Positions 9,444-18,546 of a stretch of 64,000 nt of DNA are shown here, one piece after another. This DNA is from an uncultured Lachnospiraceae bacterium. Lineage in GTDB: Bacteria; Bacillota; Clostridia; Lachnospirales; Lachnospiraceae. The position numbers and the translations under genes are program-made. Where the stretch lies: assembly GCA_947626435.1 (NCBI GenBank), contig CANQSB010000001.1, positions 62,001 to 126,000 of the forward strand. Reading direction: 5' to 3'. The notes under the pieces are model-generated. The model was given only the letters and a program-made list of their open reading frames with translations, was not told the origin of the DNA and ran no database searches. Position 1 is the first letter of the stretch; every line of letters starts with the position of its first letter.

Positions 9444-11561
9444 CTAAATATTATTTACTACCTGTATCTTTACGCCTCCAATTTCAAAGCGCCGGTTTAT
9501 TATATCCATGCTGTCCATATTCGCCTGCGTCATAAGCACATAAACCTTGCCGTCCGACCCTATACCCATGATGTCGTTTTTGCGCGTGATGCCGATAAGT
9601 CTCCTGCTCATTGCGGCATAGTCCCTGTCGCCCGTATCGACCCTCAGCAGGATATAGCTTGCCTGATTGTTGTCGCTAAGCTGCTTGTAGGATTCGACCT
9701 CCTTGGCAAAGAAGCTGTACTTCATAAGCTTTGTATTTTCCAGCATAACCTCCCGCTCCGACATCTCCTGATAATCCGCCGCGCGTATAAGCGTGTCCGA
9801 AATAAGCCCTGATATAATATTGAAACGGTTCATGTATTCCATGCTCATCTGGTCATATCGCGCCTGCTGTATGACAATAATACCTAAAAGTCTGTCGCTC
9901 CTGTATATGCCGGCCGCATAGTCAGGCTGCCCCGCAAGCATTTCACGATTCACCCATGTCTCACCCGCCTCAAGCGCCCTCCTGCAGTCAGGTATATCGC
10001 TGAGCCGCAATGATTTGGTAAGCGAATTGGCAAGCTTTCGCGAGCACGCGTTCAGGCGCGCGAACTGCCCGCCGTCAAGGGAATAAATAGCCACGCTCTG
10101 GGTTTCCAGCATATCCTCGAGAACCACTATCGCGTGATAAAAAATCTCGCTCGGACGCATGGAATTAAGCTGCTTTGTGGCGGCATAAATGCGTCCAAAG
10201 CTGTTTTTGTAGTTTACTATCTGGTTGCTGAAGCTTTCCTTGTTTTCAAGCGTCTTGGTGTACAGCTCGTTTAAGTAGCCGTATTTGTCTTCTATAATTT
10301 TCTGACTTTTCTGCAGGCTTTTCAGCTCATCCGTATATTTATCCTTGGTATAGCCGGCTATCGCGCCCGTAAGCACATAAGTGGCGAACGGCAGCCAGTT
10401 TATAATGTTGTAAAATTGTATCTGCCAGCTTGATCCTGCACTCAGGCTGATAAAATACATGACGCACGCCGCTATCGACGCCGCTATACCGTAGCGCAGC
10501 CCGTACATCGTACCCGCTATCACCACAAAAAACAGTCGAAAATCCGCAAAATCAACAAGCTCCATGCCCCTTGTCGCATGCGTAAGCACCTCGCAAAGCA
10601 AAAACAGTATAAATATCTCCGAAATGTCGACTATTTTTTCCTTTAGCTTGGCAAACTCACCCGAAGCAAGCTTTTCCCTGAGTGAAAGCTCTTTAGATTT
10701 TTCAAGCTCGCAGTACGCGCTGTACCAGCTTCCCACAATGTCATCTATACTCTCCTGTGGAAACCAGCCGTATCGCTTGCGTATGTATCTGCGCTTTTCC
10801 TCAGCCTCCGCGTCACTGTCCCCGTCAAAGCATATCGTACCATATTGCGCGTTTATGTCGTATTCCTTTATCCCTGCCGAACGCTCCACGATATAGAGCC
10901 AATCCCTCATAGTCATGTCATTGCCGCCGCCAAGCGCGCACTCTATATAACCGCTCTCATCTTCGTCCATTGCCGCGCGGATAAACCATGCCAAATCGCT
11001 TACAAAAAGAAAATCAACTATGCTGTCTCCGCTGAGCCGGGTCTTAAACTGCTTTTTCTGCTTAAGCTCCTCATATATCGATAAAAGCTCCGCCGGACAT
11101 TCCTTGTCTGACACAAGATAAGGCACCGACACCTTCAGCACGCTGCCGCCGTTTTCGCAAAACTGCCTGCAAAGCTCATTTCCCGCCCTTTCCACTATGT
11201 CATACATATCTATCCAGTGTACAGCCGCGCTCCTCTGCGGCTGCACATAAATCAGCTTTGTCCTTCTTTTCCTGCCGCACATTTCAAAAATCCTGTCAAG
11301 ATACTTGATTTCATCATATGCCTTGCCGCCCAGACCCCAGGACATAAATATTATGTAGTCAAACTCAAAGGTCATAAACATTTTGTCAAATTCAGTCTGA
11401 TTAATTTCGTAATCATAAATCGAAGCTTTTTTGACGGATAACCTTTCAACATCGCTTCCGCACACAACCGTCTTGACGCGCTCCACAAGCACCTCTAAAA
11501 AGTCATTCCCAATGTACTTAATATTACCCAATACAAGAGCTTCCAAATTTATTTTCCTCAC
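9444..11561 (-). CDS. pelD: PelD-like c-di-GMP receptor with N-terminal SDR/epimerase-like domain
   Basis: N-terminal Rossmann/epimerase-like region, about 4 TM helices, GAF-like region, C-terminal degenerate GGDEF with RKND-IMGIG-SDGKV (RxxD retained). Confidence 0.85.
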   Translation of the reverse strand: MRKINLEALVLGNIKYIGNDFLEVLVERVKTVVCGSDVERLSVKKASIYDYEINQTEFDKMFMTFEFDYIIFMSWGLGGKAYDEIKYLDRIFEMCGRKRRTKLIYVQPQRSAAVHWIDMYDIVERAGNELCRQFCENGGSVLKVSVPYLVSDKECPAELLSIYEELKQKKQFKTRLSGDSIVDFLFVSDLAWFIRAAMDEDESGYIECALGGGNDMTMRDWLYIVERSAGIKEYDINAQYGTICFDGDSDAEAEEKRRYIRKRYGWFPQESIDDIVGSWYSAYCELEKSKELSLREKLASGEFAKLKEKIVDISEIFILFLLCEVLTHATRGMELVDFADFRLFFVVIAGTMYGLRYGIAASIAACVMYFISLSAGSSWQIQFYNIINWLPFATYVLTGAIAGYTKDKYTDELKSLQKSQKIIEDKYGYLNELYTKTLENKESFSNQIVNYKNSFGRIYAATKQLNSMRPSEIFYHAIVVLEDMLETQSVAIYSLDGGQFARLNACSRKLANSLTKSLRLSDIPDCRRALEAGETWVNREMLAGQPDYAAGIYRSDRLLGIIVIQQARYDQMSMEYMNRFNIISGLISDTLIRAADYQEMSEREVMLENTKLMKYSFFAKEVESYKQLSDNNQASYILLRVDTGDRDYAAMSRRLIGITRKNDIMGIGSDGKVYVLMTQANMDSMDIINRRFEIGGVKIQVVNNI

Positions 11562-11609
11562 TTTTTTTTAATGGTTTATTGATAGTAAATTTATATATAT
11601 TTAATATTT

Positions 11610-11615
11610 ATTATA
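11610..11615 (-). promoter_or_regulatory. Candidate -10 element for the pel operon
   Basis: TATAAT (minus strand) in the 150-nt AT-rich leader upstream of pelD; no convincing -35 seen. Confidence 0.35.
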
Positions 11616-11711
11616 CATTGTTTTGTGTTAATATTCTAGCGGATTCGGCACATTTCATTTTTTCTGTATAATGTGCATATATTTATATTTGCTTTTTCAG
11701 AAATTGTATAC

Positions 11712-11740
11712 AAAAATCGCCGCAAAATACGGCGATTTTT
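11712..11740 (-). terminator. Rho-independent terminator of trpS
   Basis: Perfect 11-bp stem AAAAATCGCCG/CGGCGATTTTT just downstream of the trpS stop with a U tract. Confidence 0.85.
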
Positions 11741-11749
11741 ATATAAGGT

Positions 11750-12844
11750 CTATTTTAAATATCTCTCGCTCTGGGCTTTTATAAGCTCCTTATCGTCAAA
11801 ATAATCTATCTTCATGGCGTGCTTTACCTCTGATAAAGTCTGTGCCGCCGCTTCTCTTGCCGTATCAGAGCCTTTCTTTAGTATATTGTAAATTTCAGGA
11901 ATATCCTTTGCAAACTCCTGCCGCCTGTTTCTGATTGGCTCGAGCTCCTCCTGAAGCACGTTATTCAAAAACTTCTTTACCTTGACATCGCCAAGACCGC
12001 CCCTTATATAGTGGGCTTTCAGTTCATCCAGGTTTGCGTAATCAGGCAGATAACGCTCAAAATGCTCATCTCTTGCAAAGGCGTCAAGGTATGTAAACAC
12101 CGTATTGCCCTCAATGTGCCCCGGGTCGCTCACCTGCAAATGCAGCGGGTCCGTATACATACTCATTACCTTAGCCTTGACCTCATCAGCAGTATCGGCT
12201 AAGTATATGCAGTTGCCAAGCGATTTGCTCATCTTTGCCTTGCCATCAGTGCCGGGCAGACGCTTGCACGCCTCCGCCTCCGGTATAAGCGCCTGTGGGT
12301 CTACAAGCACAGGGGTTTCAGGCGCGTATATTGAATTGAACTTATGGACTATCTCCTTTGTCTGTTCTATCATGGGAAGCTGGTCCTCGCCTACAGGTAC
12401 GGTAGTCGCCTTGCAGAAGGTTATATCCGCCGCCTGGCTTATTGGATATGTGAAAAATCCCACCGGTATGCTCGCCTCGAAATTCCTAAGCTGTATCTCG
12501 TTTTTCACCGTCGGATTGCGCTGCAGGCGCGATACCGTCACCAAATCCATATAGTAAAAGGTCAGCTCGCACAGCTCGGAAATCTGCGACTGTATGAATA
12601 AAGTCGACTTAGCGGGGTCAAGACCGCACGCGAGGTAATCAAGCGCCACTTCTATTACATTTTGGCGCACCTTTTCAGGATTGTCTATGTTGTCAGTGAG
12701 CGCCTGCGCGTCAGCTATCATTATATAGATCTTGTCATACTCGCCTGAATTTTGTAGCTCCACTCTGCGTCTGAGCGACCCCACATAATGACCTATATGA
12801 AGCCGTCCCGTAGGTCTGTCGCCTGTTAGTATTATTTTGCTCAT
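11750..12844 (-). CDS. trpS: Tryptophanyl-tRNA synthetase
   Basis: '[15 protein letters not shown]' HIGH motif, '[10 protein letters not shown]' KMSKS motif. Confidence 0.95.
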   Translation of the reverse strand: MSKIILTGDRPTGRLHIGHYVGSLRRRVELQNSGEYDKIYIMIADAQALTDNIDNPEKVRQNVIEVALDYLACGLDPAKSTLFIQSQISELCELTFYYMDLVTVSRLQRNPTVKNEIQLRNFEASIPVGFFTYPISQAADITFCKATTVPVGEDQLPMIEQTKEIVHKFNSIYAPETPVLVDPQALIPEAEACKRLPGTDGKAKMSKSLGNCIYLADTADEVKAKVMSMYTDPLHLQVSDPGHIEGNTVFTYLDAFARDEHFERYLPDYANLDELKAHYIRGGLGDVKVKKFLNNVLQEELEPIRNRRQEFAKDIPEIYNILKKGSDTAREAAAQTLSEVKHAMKIDYFDDKELIKAQSERYLK

Positions 12845-12925
12845 CTTCTATATCTCCTTCAAATCTTCTTTATCATTTTTGCGTCCGTATCTCAACGTCG
12901 GCATTTCAATGTACCTGAAAAAGCG

Positions 12926-15900
12926 TTAAAATTCATTAGTGTTTTTCTCCGCTTCATCCAAAGTCTTATAGCCGTAAAAATGTATGGTATTTTCCATTAT
13001 TTCCTGTGCTACGTTTTTGCCTGCATGGGCGTGCGATACTATATAGCGCCCATACATGTCAAGCATTTTGTCCGAATACGTGCCAAGCTCGCCTCTCAAA
13101 TAAGTCTCATAAGATGTATCATACGGCAGGTCGTCCCTTGTGTGGATAATCCTCGCATTTCCCGCAAGCCTTGGATAGCGCTTGGCAAAATCCTCCATAT
13201 CGCGCACCTGAAGCCTTACGATATTCTCTATGATGTTTTTCTTTTCTTCGGAAAGCGGCGGGAGAAAATCCGCAAAACGCGCATACTCCAATGGCGCCGT
13301 TGATTCCATCATACGGGCATATTTCTCCTCTATCATGTTTCTGCCATTTGCATAGTTTGTCTTAAATTCATACAAATACTGCAAAAGCATGTCTTCGCTC
13401 CAAGTCATGTATTGGCTCATGCGCATCACCTTGAAAGTCGGCCAGTTGTTTTGACAGCTTGCCCTGCCGCCTTCGTTCTGCACCTTGTCAAACGCCTCAA
13501 ACTCCGCCTTAGCTATCGAGAGCGAAAGCGCCGACACCACAGGCGTTTCAGCCATTACCGTCGTCAGCAGCGCATCACTTTTGGCTGTAAGCTCCGCCGT
13601 ATTCGCGTCGAGATATACATTGCTTTTACCTACAATATTCAGCCTTTCAAGCTCATTGGCAAATATTACGGCGAGCGCCTCCACTGTGACGGCAAGCTCC
13701 TGCTCGTCCTTTGACGCCACTGACAGCAGACTCATTTTTTCCAATAAGCTTGTGACGTCAAATTTGCTGCCGTCAAAGCTTTCGACGCACATCTTGGGAT
13801 TGTCAGGCAGTCCCTTAAACAGCCATTTGTCATGCGGCGAGTATTTCCTATTCAGCAGATAGGCAAGCTTCATGGCATACCTCATGCACTCCGCCTTTGC
13901 CAGTTCAGCCGATACAAGCTGCCCGCGCCGCTGCATCCTCGGTAAGTTGTACTGCCCGCTCTGTGAAAACATGGCACACGCCTGTGCGATTTTCCTGTAC
14001 CATACAGGCTTGGGATAGTATTTCAGCAGGCGTTTTCTATATTCCGTAAATATTCCCTCGTCATCTCTGAAGACTTCGCCGTTCACCGCGGCGGCAAGCG
14101 CGTAATCATGTATGGCAAGCCAGCATTTAATTGTGCTCAGGTTTTCTTTATTTCCATTTTGTTCAAGCGTGTCAAACAGGTCATAGCCTAATATATTTTT
14201 ATAAAAGTCTTCTATAGCCATAACTCCCGCGCGGTCCCTGCCATGAAAGGTTTCATTGCGCGTATATCCCATATATGTTGTCGGCAGCTCGTCATACGCC
14301 CGCTGGAGCTGTGCGCCTATGCGCTCATAGTTTTCCCTTGTAAGCCACATGACAAAACGCGGTCCGAAATCGTGGTCGGCTGACTGTCTGTCATCGAAGC
14401 CGAAACAGTCTGAACCCTTGCCTACAAGACCTACTGCTATTTTTTTCTCATATTCGGGGAATTTTTCGGCTATCATAGGTTTGCCGTATTCCTCATAGTA
14501 TCTGCGGCACAGTTCAAGCCCTGTGATCGGTGGCGTTAAATCCTCATAGGCAGCTATTGGGACAGGCTCCGCTGAGGACTCCTGCTGAGGTAGCTCTGTA
14601 GCTACTGGCTCTTGCTGGGACTGCGGTTCTGTAGCTGATTGCTCTTGCTCCGTCTGTGATTCCTCAACTGATTGCTCTTGAAGCGTTTCTTCCTGCAAAG
14701 TCGGTGCCTCTGTCGTATTTCTCTCCTCATTTAAAGGCTGGTCTTCTGATATGTCCTTTTCCTCCTGTGGCGTTTCGTGCTCTGCCGGAACTGCCTCAGC
14801 CTGCGATGGCTCTAGCTCTTCAAAATCTGCTTCAGCCTGCGATGGCTCTTGCTCTTTCAAATCTGCCTCACTTTGCTCCGGCTCATGCTCTGCCGGATCT
14901 GCCACAACCTGCACAGGCTCATGCTCCGCCGGGTCTGCCACAACCTGCTCCGGCTCATGCTCCGCTGGAATTGCTTCAGTCTGCTCCGGCTCGCACTCTG
15001 TCAAATCCGCCTCAACTTGCTCCGGCTCGCGCTCTGCCGAATCTGCCGCTTCCTGCATAGGCTCGCACTCTGCCGGAATTGCCTCATTCTGTGCAGTCTT
15101 ATATTCTGCCAAATCCGCCTCAACATGCACAGGCTGCTCTGCCGATGCTTCTTCCGGTTGATTTTCTTCAGAAGCCTTTTCCTGCGGGGGCTGCTCCGTC
15201 TCAAGCTTTGCCCTGATTATCGCTATGTTTTCACTAAGCCGCTTGTACTGTATGTTATTAGTCCCAAGGTACTTTGCCACGCAGTCCCTGCTCTTTTCCA
15301 TTACGTCACATGCCGCCTTATAATTTTTATCCATGTAATACAGGCTGCCCAGAGCGGAGAGCGCGGCGCTGTAATGGGCATCGTCCACACCTATCTCCTC
15401 GAAAATTCTGATTGCCTCCTCGGCACGTGCCTTTGCCTCATCGTCCTCACCGAGTTCTATGCAGGTATTAGCGAGATTGGCATGCGTGACGGCTATTTCA
15501 AACTGCGCGTCCTTTTTCTTTATAACTATATCAAGCGCTTTTTCAAGGTACTCTTTTGCCGATTTAAAATCGGACATTTCCTGATACAGGAGGCTTATGT
15601 TATTATATAGCCCCGCGTAGTACATATTATCAGGCTCAAGCAAAGAATCATATATCGGCAGAACTCTGTTATAATATCCAAGCGAATCCTGCAGAAGCCC
15701 TGCCGCTCTATGAGCGTTGGCTATGTTTAAAAGTGTGGTCGCATATGGCAGCGTTCCCTGTAAGTTCATCTTATCCGCAAGCTCTATCGCCTTATAACAG
15801 TTTGATACCGCTTTGTCGTATTCGCCCGTCTCTCGAAAAAAGCCTATCGCTTCATTATAAAGCATGAGCAGCGCCTCGTTATCCGGCTCCGCCTCGGCAA

Positions 15901-15997
15901 GCGCGATATGCTCTTCCAAAAAGGCGCTTATCTGACCTGCCTTTCCCTTATCGTCAAAGAGCGCGTCAAGCTCGCCCATTACCTGGTTTATATCCAT
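12926..15997 (-). CDS. TPR repeat plus DUF4037-like nucleotidyltransferase-type protein with Glu/Pro-rich repeat linker
   Basis: N-terminal TPRs; C-terminal 'VGLVGKGSDCFGFDDRQSADHDFGPRFVMWL...GAQLQRAYDELP' typical of DUF4037. Start moved to MDINQ, preceded by GGGGGAA. Confidence 0.8.
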   Translation of the reverse strand: MDINQVMGELDALFDDKGKAGQISAFLEEHIALAEAEPDNEALLMLYNEAIGFFRETGEYDKAVSNCYKAIELADKMNLQGTLPYATTLLNIANAHRAAGLLQDSLGYYNRVLPIYDSLLEPDNMYYAGLYNNISLLYQEMSDFKSAKEYLEKALDIVIKKKDAQFEIAVTHANLANTCIELGEDDEAKARAEEAIRIFEEIGVDDAHYSAALSALGSLYYMDKNYKAACDVMEKSRDCVAKYLGTNNIQYKRLSENIAIIRAKLETEQPPQEKASEENQPEEASAEQPVHVEADLAEYKTAQNEAIPAECEPMQEAADSAEREPEQVEADLTECEPEQTEAIPAEHEPEQVVADPAEHEPVQVVADPAEHEPEQSEADLKEQEPSQAEADFEELEPSQAEAVPAEHETPQEEKDISEDQPLNEERNTTEAPTLQEETLQEQSVEESQTEQEQSATEPQSQQEPVATELPQQESSAEPVPIAAYEDLTPPITGLELCRRYYEEYGKPMIAEKFPEYEKKIAVGLVGKGSDCFGFDDRQSADHDFGPRFVMWLTRENYERIGAQLQRAYDELPTTYMGYTRNETFHGRDRAGVMAIEDFYKNILGYDLFDTLEQNGNKENLSTIKCWLAIHDYALAAAVNGEVFRDDEGIFTEYRKRLLKYYPKPVWYRKIAQACAMFSQSGQYNLPRMQRRGQLVSAELAKAECMRYAMKLAYLLNRKYSPHDKWLFKGLPDNPKMCVESFDGSKFDVTSLLEKMSLLSVASKDEQELAVTVEALAVIFANELERLNIVGKSNVYLDANTAELTAKSDALLTTVMAETPVVSALSLSIAKAEFEAFDKVQNEGGRASCQNNWPTFKVMRMSQYMTWSEDMLLQYLYEFKTNYANGRNMIEEKYARMMESTAPLEYARFADFLPPLSEEKKNIIENIVRLQVRDMEDFAKRYPRLAGNARIIHTRDDLPYDTSYETYLRGELGTYSDKMLDMYGRYIVSHAHAGKNVAQEIMENTIHFYGYKTLDEAEKNTNEF
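14747..15106 (-). repeat. Ten imperfect tandem 36-bp (12 aa) coding repeats, consensus EHEPEQxEADPA
   Basis: Units read EYKTAQNEAIPA/ECEPMQEAADSA/EREPEQVEADLT/ECEPEQTEAIPA/EHEPEQVVADPA/EHEPVQVVADPA/EHEPEQSEADLK/EQEPSQAEADFE/ELEPSQAEAVPA/EHETPQEEKDIS. Confidence 0.9.
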
Positions 15998-16140
15998 TGA
16001 AGTTCCCCCCATTCAATAACAAAACCATTTTTCAAAAACCTAAGTATTTAACTAAAATATAGTATACGTGAAATTACAGGAATTTACAATCAAACTTTTA
16101 AACTTTTTAAATGCATTTGCCATACAACACACATCGGGTG

Positions 16141-16923
16141 CTAAACGTGAAATTCTGTCATATTTGGTCTAAAACGCAGGGGGAGAAGACTCTGCTGCAG
16201 GCTCAGGTTTTTTCTTTCTTCTATGGCTATACTGCTGCAAAAGCGCTTGAAAAGCTCCTGATATTCTTTTTCCGTATCAGAATAATTAATGCTGTTTTCA
16301 TCAAAATTCATGCCTTGTGCCAGATACCATGCCTTAAAGCTGGGGTGCAGACCAAAAGTCTGTGCTGCCTCGTCATAAATGACAAAATTGTTGGCGGGGA
16401 GACGGTCTGCAAAGTGATACATGACAAAAGGCAGTACATGGTGTTTAGCGCTGATTTTGGCGTACAGTATGCCGTTGTCAAGCTCGGAAAAGCGTGTAAA
16501 CTCTATGAAATGATTAGCTTCATTTCCCGCCGCCCTATAGCATTTGAAAGCGCTTTGGACATAGCTGTCATAAAGTCTGTCCAGTACATTGGCATCATGC
16601 TCTTTAAGTCCGAGCACTACTGTATGGTAGACGGCATCGGCTTTCTCCTCAAAGGTTGCCGAAGCCGCCAGGCAAAGATTATGGTATGTCGTCTCTCCCA
16701 GGCTTTTTTTCAGAGTGCGCGATACCTTTGCGGCTTTTTCGGGACTTGTTTCTATATTTATATAATCTGTAAAAAGCCTTTGCGCAGACGGCTCCTTTAC
16801 TGCAAGATGTATCAAATCATGGCTTTCTACCGCGTTGTCCTTTTTAAACCGATATGCCTCATATATTCCCGTAAATACGCCATCCAAGCTATCTTCGCAT
16901 ATTAATACTGTCTCGTTTGCCAT
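16141..16923 (-). CDS. TIGR03915/DUF4130-type putative DNA metabolism protein
   Basis: 'MANETVLICEDSLDGVFTGIYEAYRF...' plus adjacency to the radical-SAM partner. Confidence 0.8.
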   Translation of the reverse strand: MANETVLICEDSLDGVFTGIYEAYRFKKDNAVESHDLIHLAVKEPSAQRLFTDYINIETSPEKAAKVSRTLKKSLGETTYHNLCLAASATFEEKADAVYHTVVLGLKEHDANVLDRLYDSYVQSAFKCYRAAGNEANHFIEFTRFSELDNGILYAKISAKHHVLPFVMYHFADRLPANNFVIYDEAAQTFGLHPSFKAWYLAQGMNFDENSINYSDTEKEYQELFKRFCSSIAIEERKNLSLQQSLLPLRFRPNMTEFHV

Positions 16924-16961
16924 AACAGCTTTTTCCTTTCAAAGACTTATTTTATAACCCT

Positions 16962-18287
16962 TTACAATTGCCCGACACAGTCAAACAGCGAGAGCTGCTT
17001 ATATGTTATGCCGTCTTTGTCAAACGGCAGCTTTTCCTGCGCTGACAGAAGATTTCTGGTGATATAGTCCTCATCCAGCTTTGTGTTGTACATCATCCTG
17101 CCGCCACAGGTTATGAAATAAAGCGCCCGTTTCAGCACTACTCCCATTTTTTTGAGGTCATCAAAACAGAGCACGCCGCTTCTCCTTGCCTTGCATATCC
17201 TCTGCGCGCTTTTTACGCCCACACCGGGCACGCGAAGCAGCATTGAGTAATCCGCCTTGTTTATCTCTACGGGAAACTGCTCCAGATGGCGAAGCGCCCA
17301 GTCGCATTTGGGGTCCAGCAATATATTGAAATTGGGTCTTTTTTCACTTAAAAGCTCATCCACTCTAAATCGATAAAAACGAAGCAGCCAGTCCGCCTGA
17401 TACAGCCTGTGCTCCCGAAGAAGCGGCGAAGCCGTCTGCGGCGCGGGAAGCTCCTTGTCCTCATTTATGCCAACATACGCAGAATAAAATACTCTTTTCA
17501 GTCCGAATTTGTCATACAACCCCTCTGCCACCGACATTATCTGATAGTCGCTCTCAGGGGTGGCTCCTATTATCATCTGGGTAGACTGCCCTGCTGGCAC
17601 AAATGTGGGTGCGTTTTTATAAAGCGCGAGCTCATTTTTGCCTTGCTCAATGCCGTTCTGTATCTGGCGCATCGGCGTGAGGATTGTCTTTCTGTGCTTA
17701 TTTGGCGCCAGACGTTCGAGGCTCTCCGCAGTCGGAAGCTCGAGATTGACGCTCATCCTGTCGGCAAGATATCCCGTCTGCCGTATCAGTGCCGCGTCCG
17801 CGCCAGGTATGCCCTTGACATGGATATATCCCCTGAAACGGTATTCATGCCTGAGCTTGTACAGCGTGACATACAAAAGCTCCATGGTATAGCTTGGGTT
17901 ATTCACTATGCCCGAGCTCAAAAAGAGTCCTTCTATATAATTACGCTTATAAAAATTGATGGTGAGCTCGCAGATCTCATCGGGCGTGAACGTGGCGCGC
18001 TCTATGTCGTTGCTCCTGCGGTTGGCACAATATTTGCAGTCATAGACACATTCATTTGACATAAGTATCTTTAGCAACGATATACATCTGCCGTCCGACG
18101 AGAAGCTATGGCATATGCCCGCCGCCTTGCAATTGCCCATGTCCCTGCCGTTGCCGGCGCGCTCCACGCCCGAGCTGGTGCAGGCGACATCATATTTTGC
18201 CGCATCAGTCAGTATTGAGAGCTTTTCCATTATGCTTTTTCTTTGCGGATTATAAAGTTCAACCGAGGTACTTTCTAAAAGCTGCAT
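16962..18287 (-). CDS. TIGR03916-like putative DNA modification/repair radical SAM protein
   Basis: Radical SAM CxxxCxxC ('NECVYDCKYCANRRSND'); C-terminal helix-hairpin-helix-like 'LLRVPGVGVKSAQRICKAR'. Confidence 0.88.
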   Translation of the reverse strand: MQLLESTSVELYNPQRKSIMEKLSILTDAAKYDVACTSSGVERAGNGRDMGNCKAAGICHSFSSDGRCISLLKILMSNECVYDCKYCANRRSNDIERATFTPDEICELTINFYKRNYIEGLFLSSGIVNNPSYTMELLYVTLYKLRHEYRFRGYIHVKGIPGADAALIRQTGYLADRMSVNLELPTAESLERLAPNKHRKTILTPMRQIQNGIEQGKNELALYKNAPTFVPAGQSTQMIIGATPESDYQIMSVAEGLYDKFGLKRVFYSAYVGINEDKELPAPQTASPLLREHRLYQADWLLRFYRFRVDELLSEKRPNFNILLDPKCDWALRHLEQFPVEINKADYSMLLRVPGVGVKSAQRICKARRSGVLCFDDLKKMGVVLKRALYFITCGGRMMYNTKLDEDYITRNLLSAQEKLPFDKDGITYKQLSLFDCVGQL

Positions 18288-18427
18288 AGTGTCACTTGCC
18301 TTTCATATACACACAATAGGCATTTGCGAAATCCTACTCTACAACATAGAATTTAGGTAATGCGACTTTTGTATATTTTGACTAAATTCGGAGACTTAGG
18401 AAACATTCTGCAATCACCCGATATGTG

Positions 18428-18441
18428 CAAACACTCGTTTG
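18428..18441 (-). promoter_or_regulatory. Second LexA/DinR-like palindrome
   Basis: CAAACGAGTGTTTG on the minus strand, 12/14 fit to CGAACRNRYGTTYC; lies near the predicted transcription start. Confidence 0.4.
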
Positions 18442-18448
18442 CTTTTAT

Positions 18449-18477
18449 ATGTTATCACACATATGTTCGCATTGCAA
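18449..18477 (-). promoter_or_regulatory. Predicted sigma-A promoter of the radical SAM/DUF4130 operon
   Basis: Minus strand TTGCAA (18472-18477), 17-nt spacer, TAACAT (18449-18454). Confidence 0.5.
18456..18469 (-). promoter_or_regulatory. LexA/DinR-like box (spacer position)
   Basis: CGAACATATGTGTG on the minus strand; 12/14 positions fit the B. subtilis DinR consensus CGAACRNRYGTTYC. Confidence 0.5.
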
Positions 18478-18546
18478 GTATTTTTTATAATTTCCTTTAA
18501 CAGTGGACACCCTGCCAACCATTTTGTGAATTAACTACACACAAAA

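Noticed and set aside
11562-11711. Possible c-di-GMP riboswitch in the pelD leader
   Set aside because: The leader is very AT-rich and shows no GEMM-I or GEMM-II core.
12845-12925. Possible T-box leader for trpS
   Set aside because: The intergenic region is only ~80 nt with no T-box sequence or specifier structure visible.
14747-15106. Repeat region considered as a CRISPR array
   Set aside because: Units are contiguous 36-bp in-frame coding repeats without spacers.
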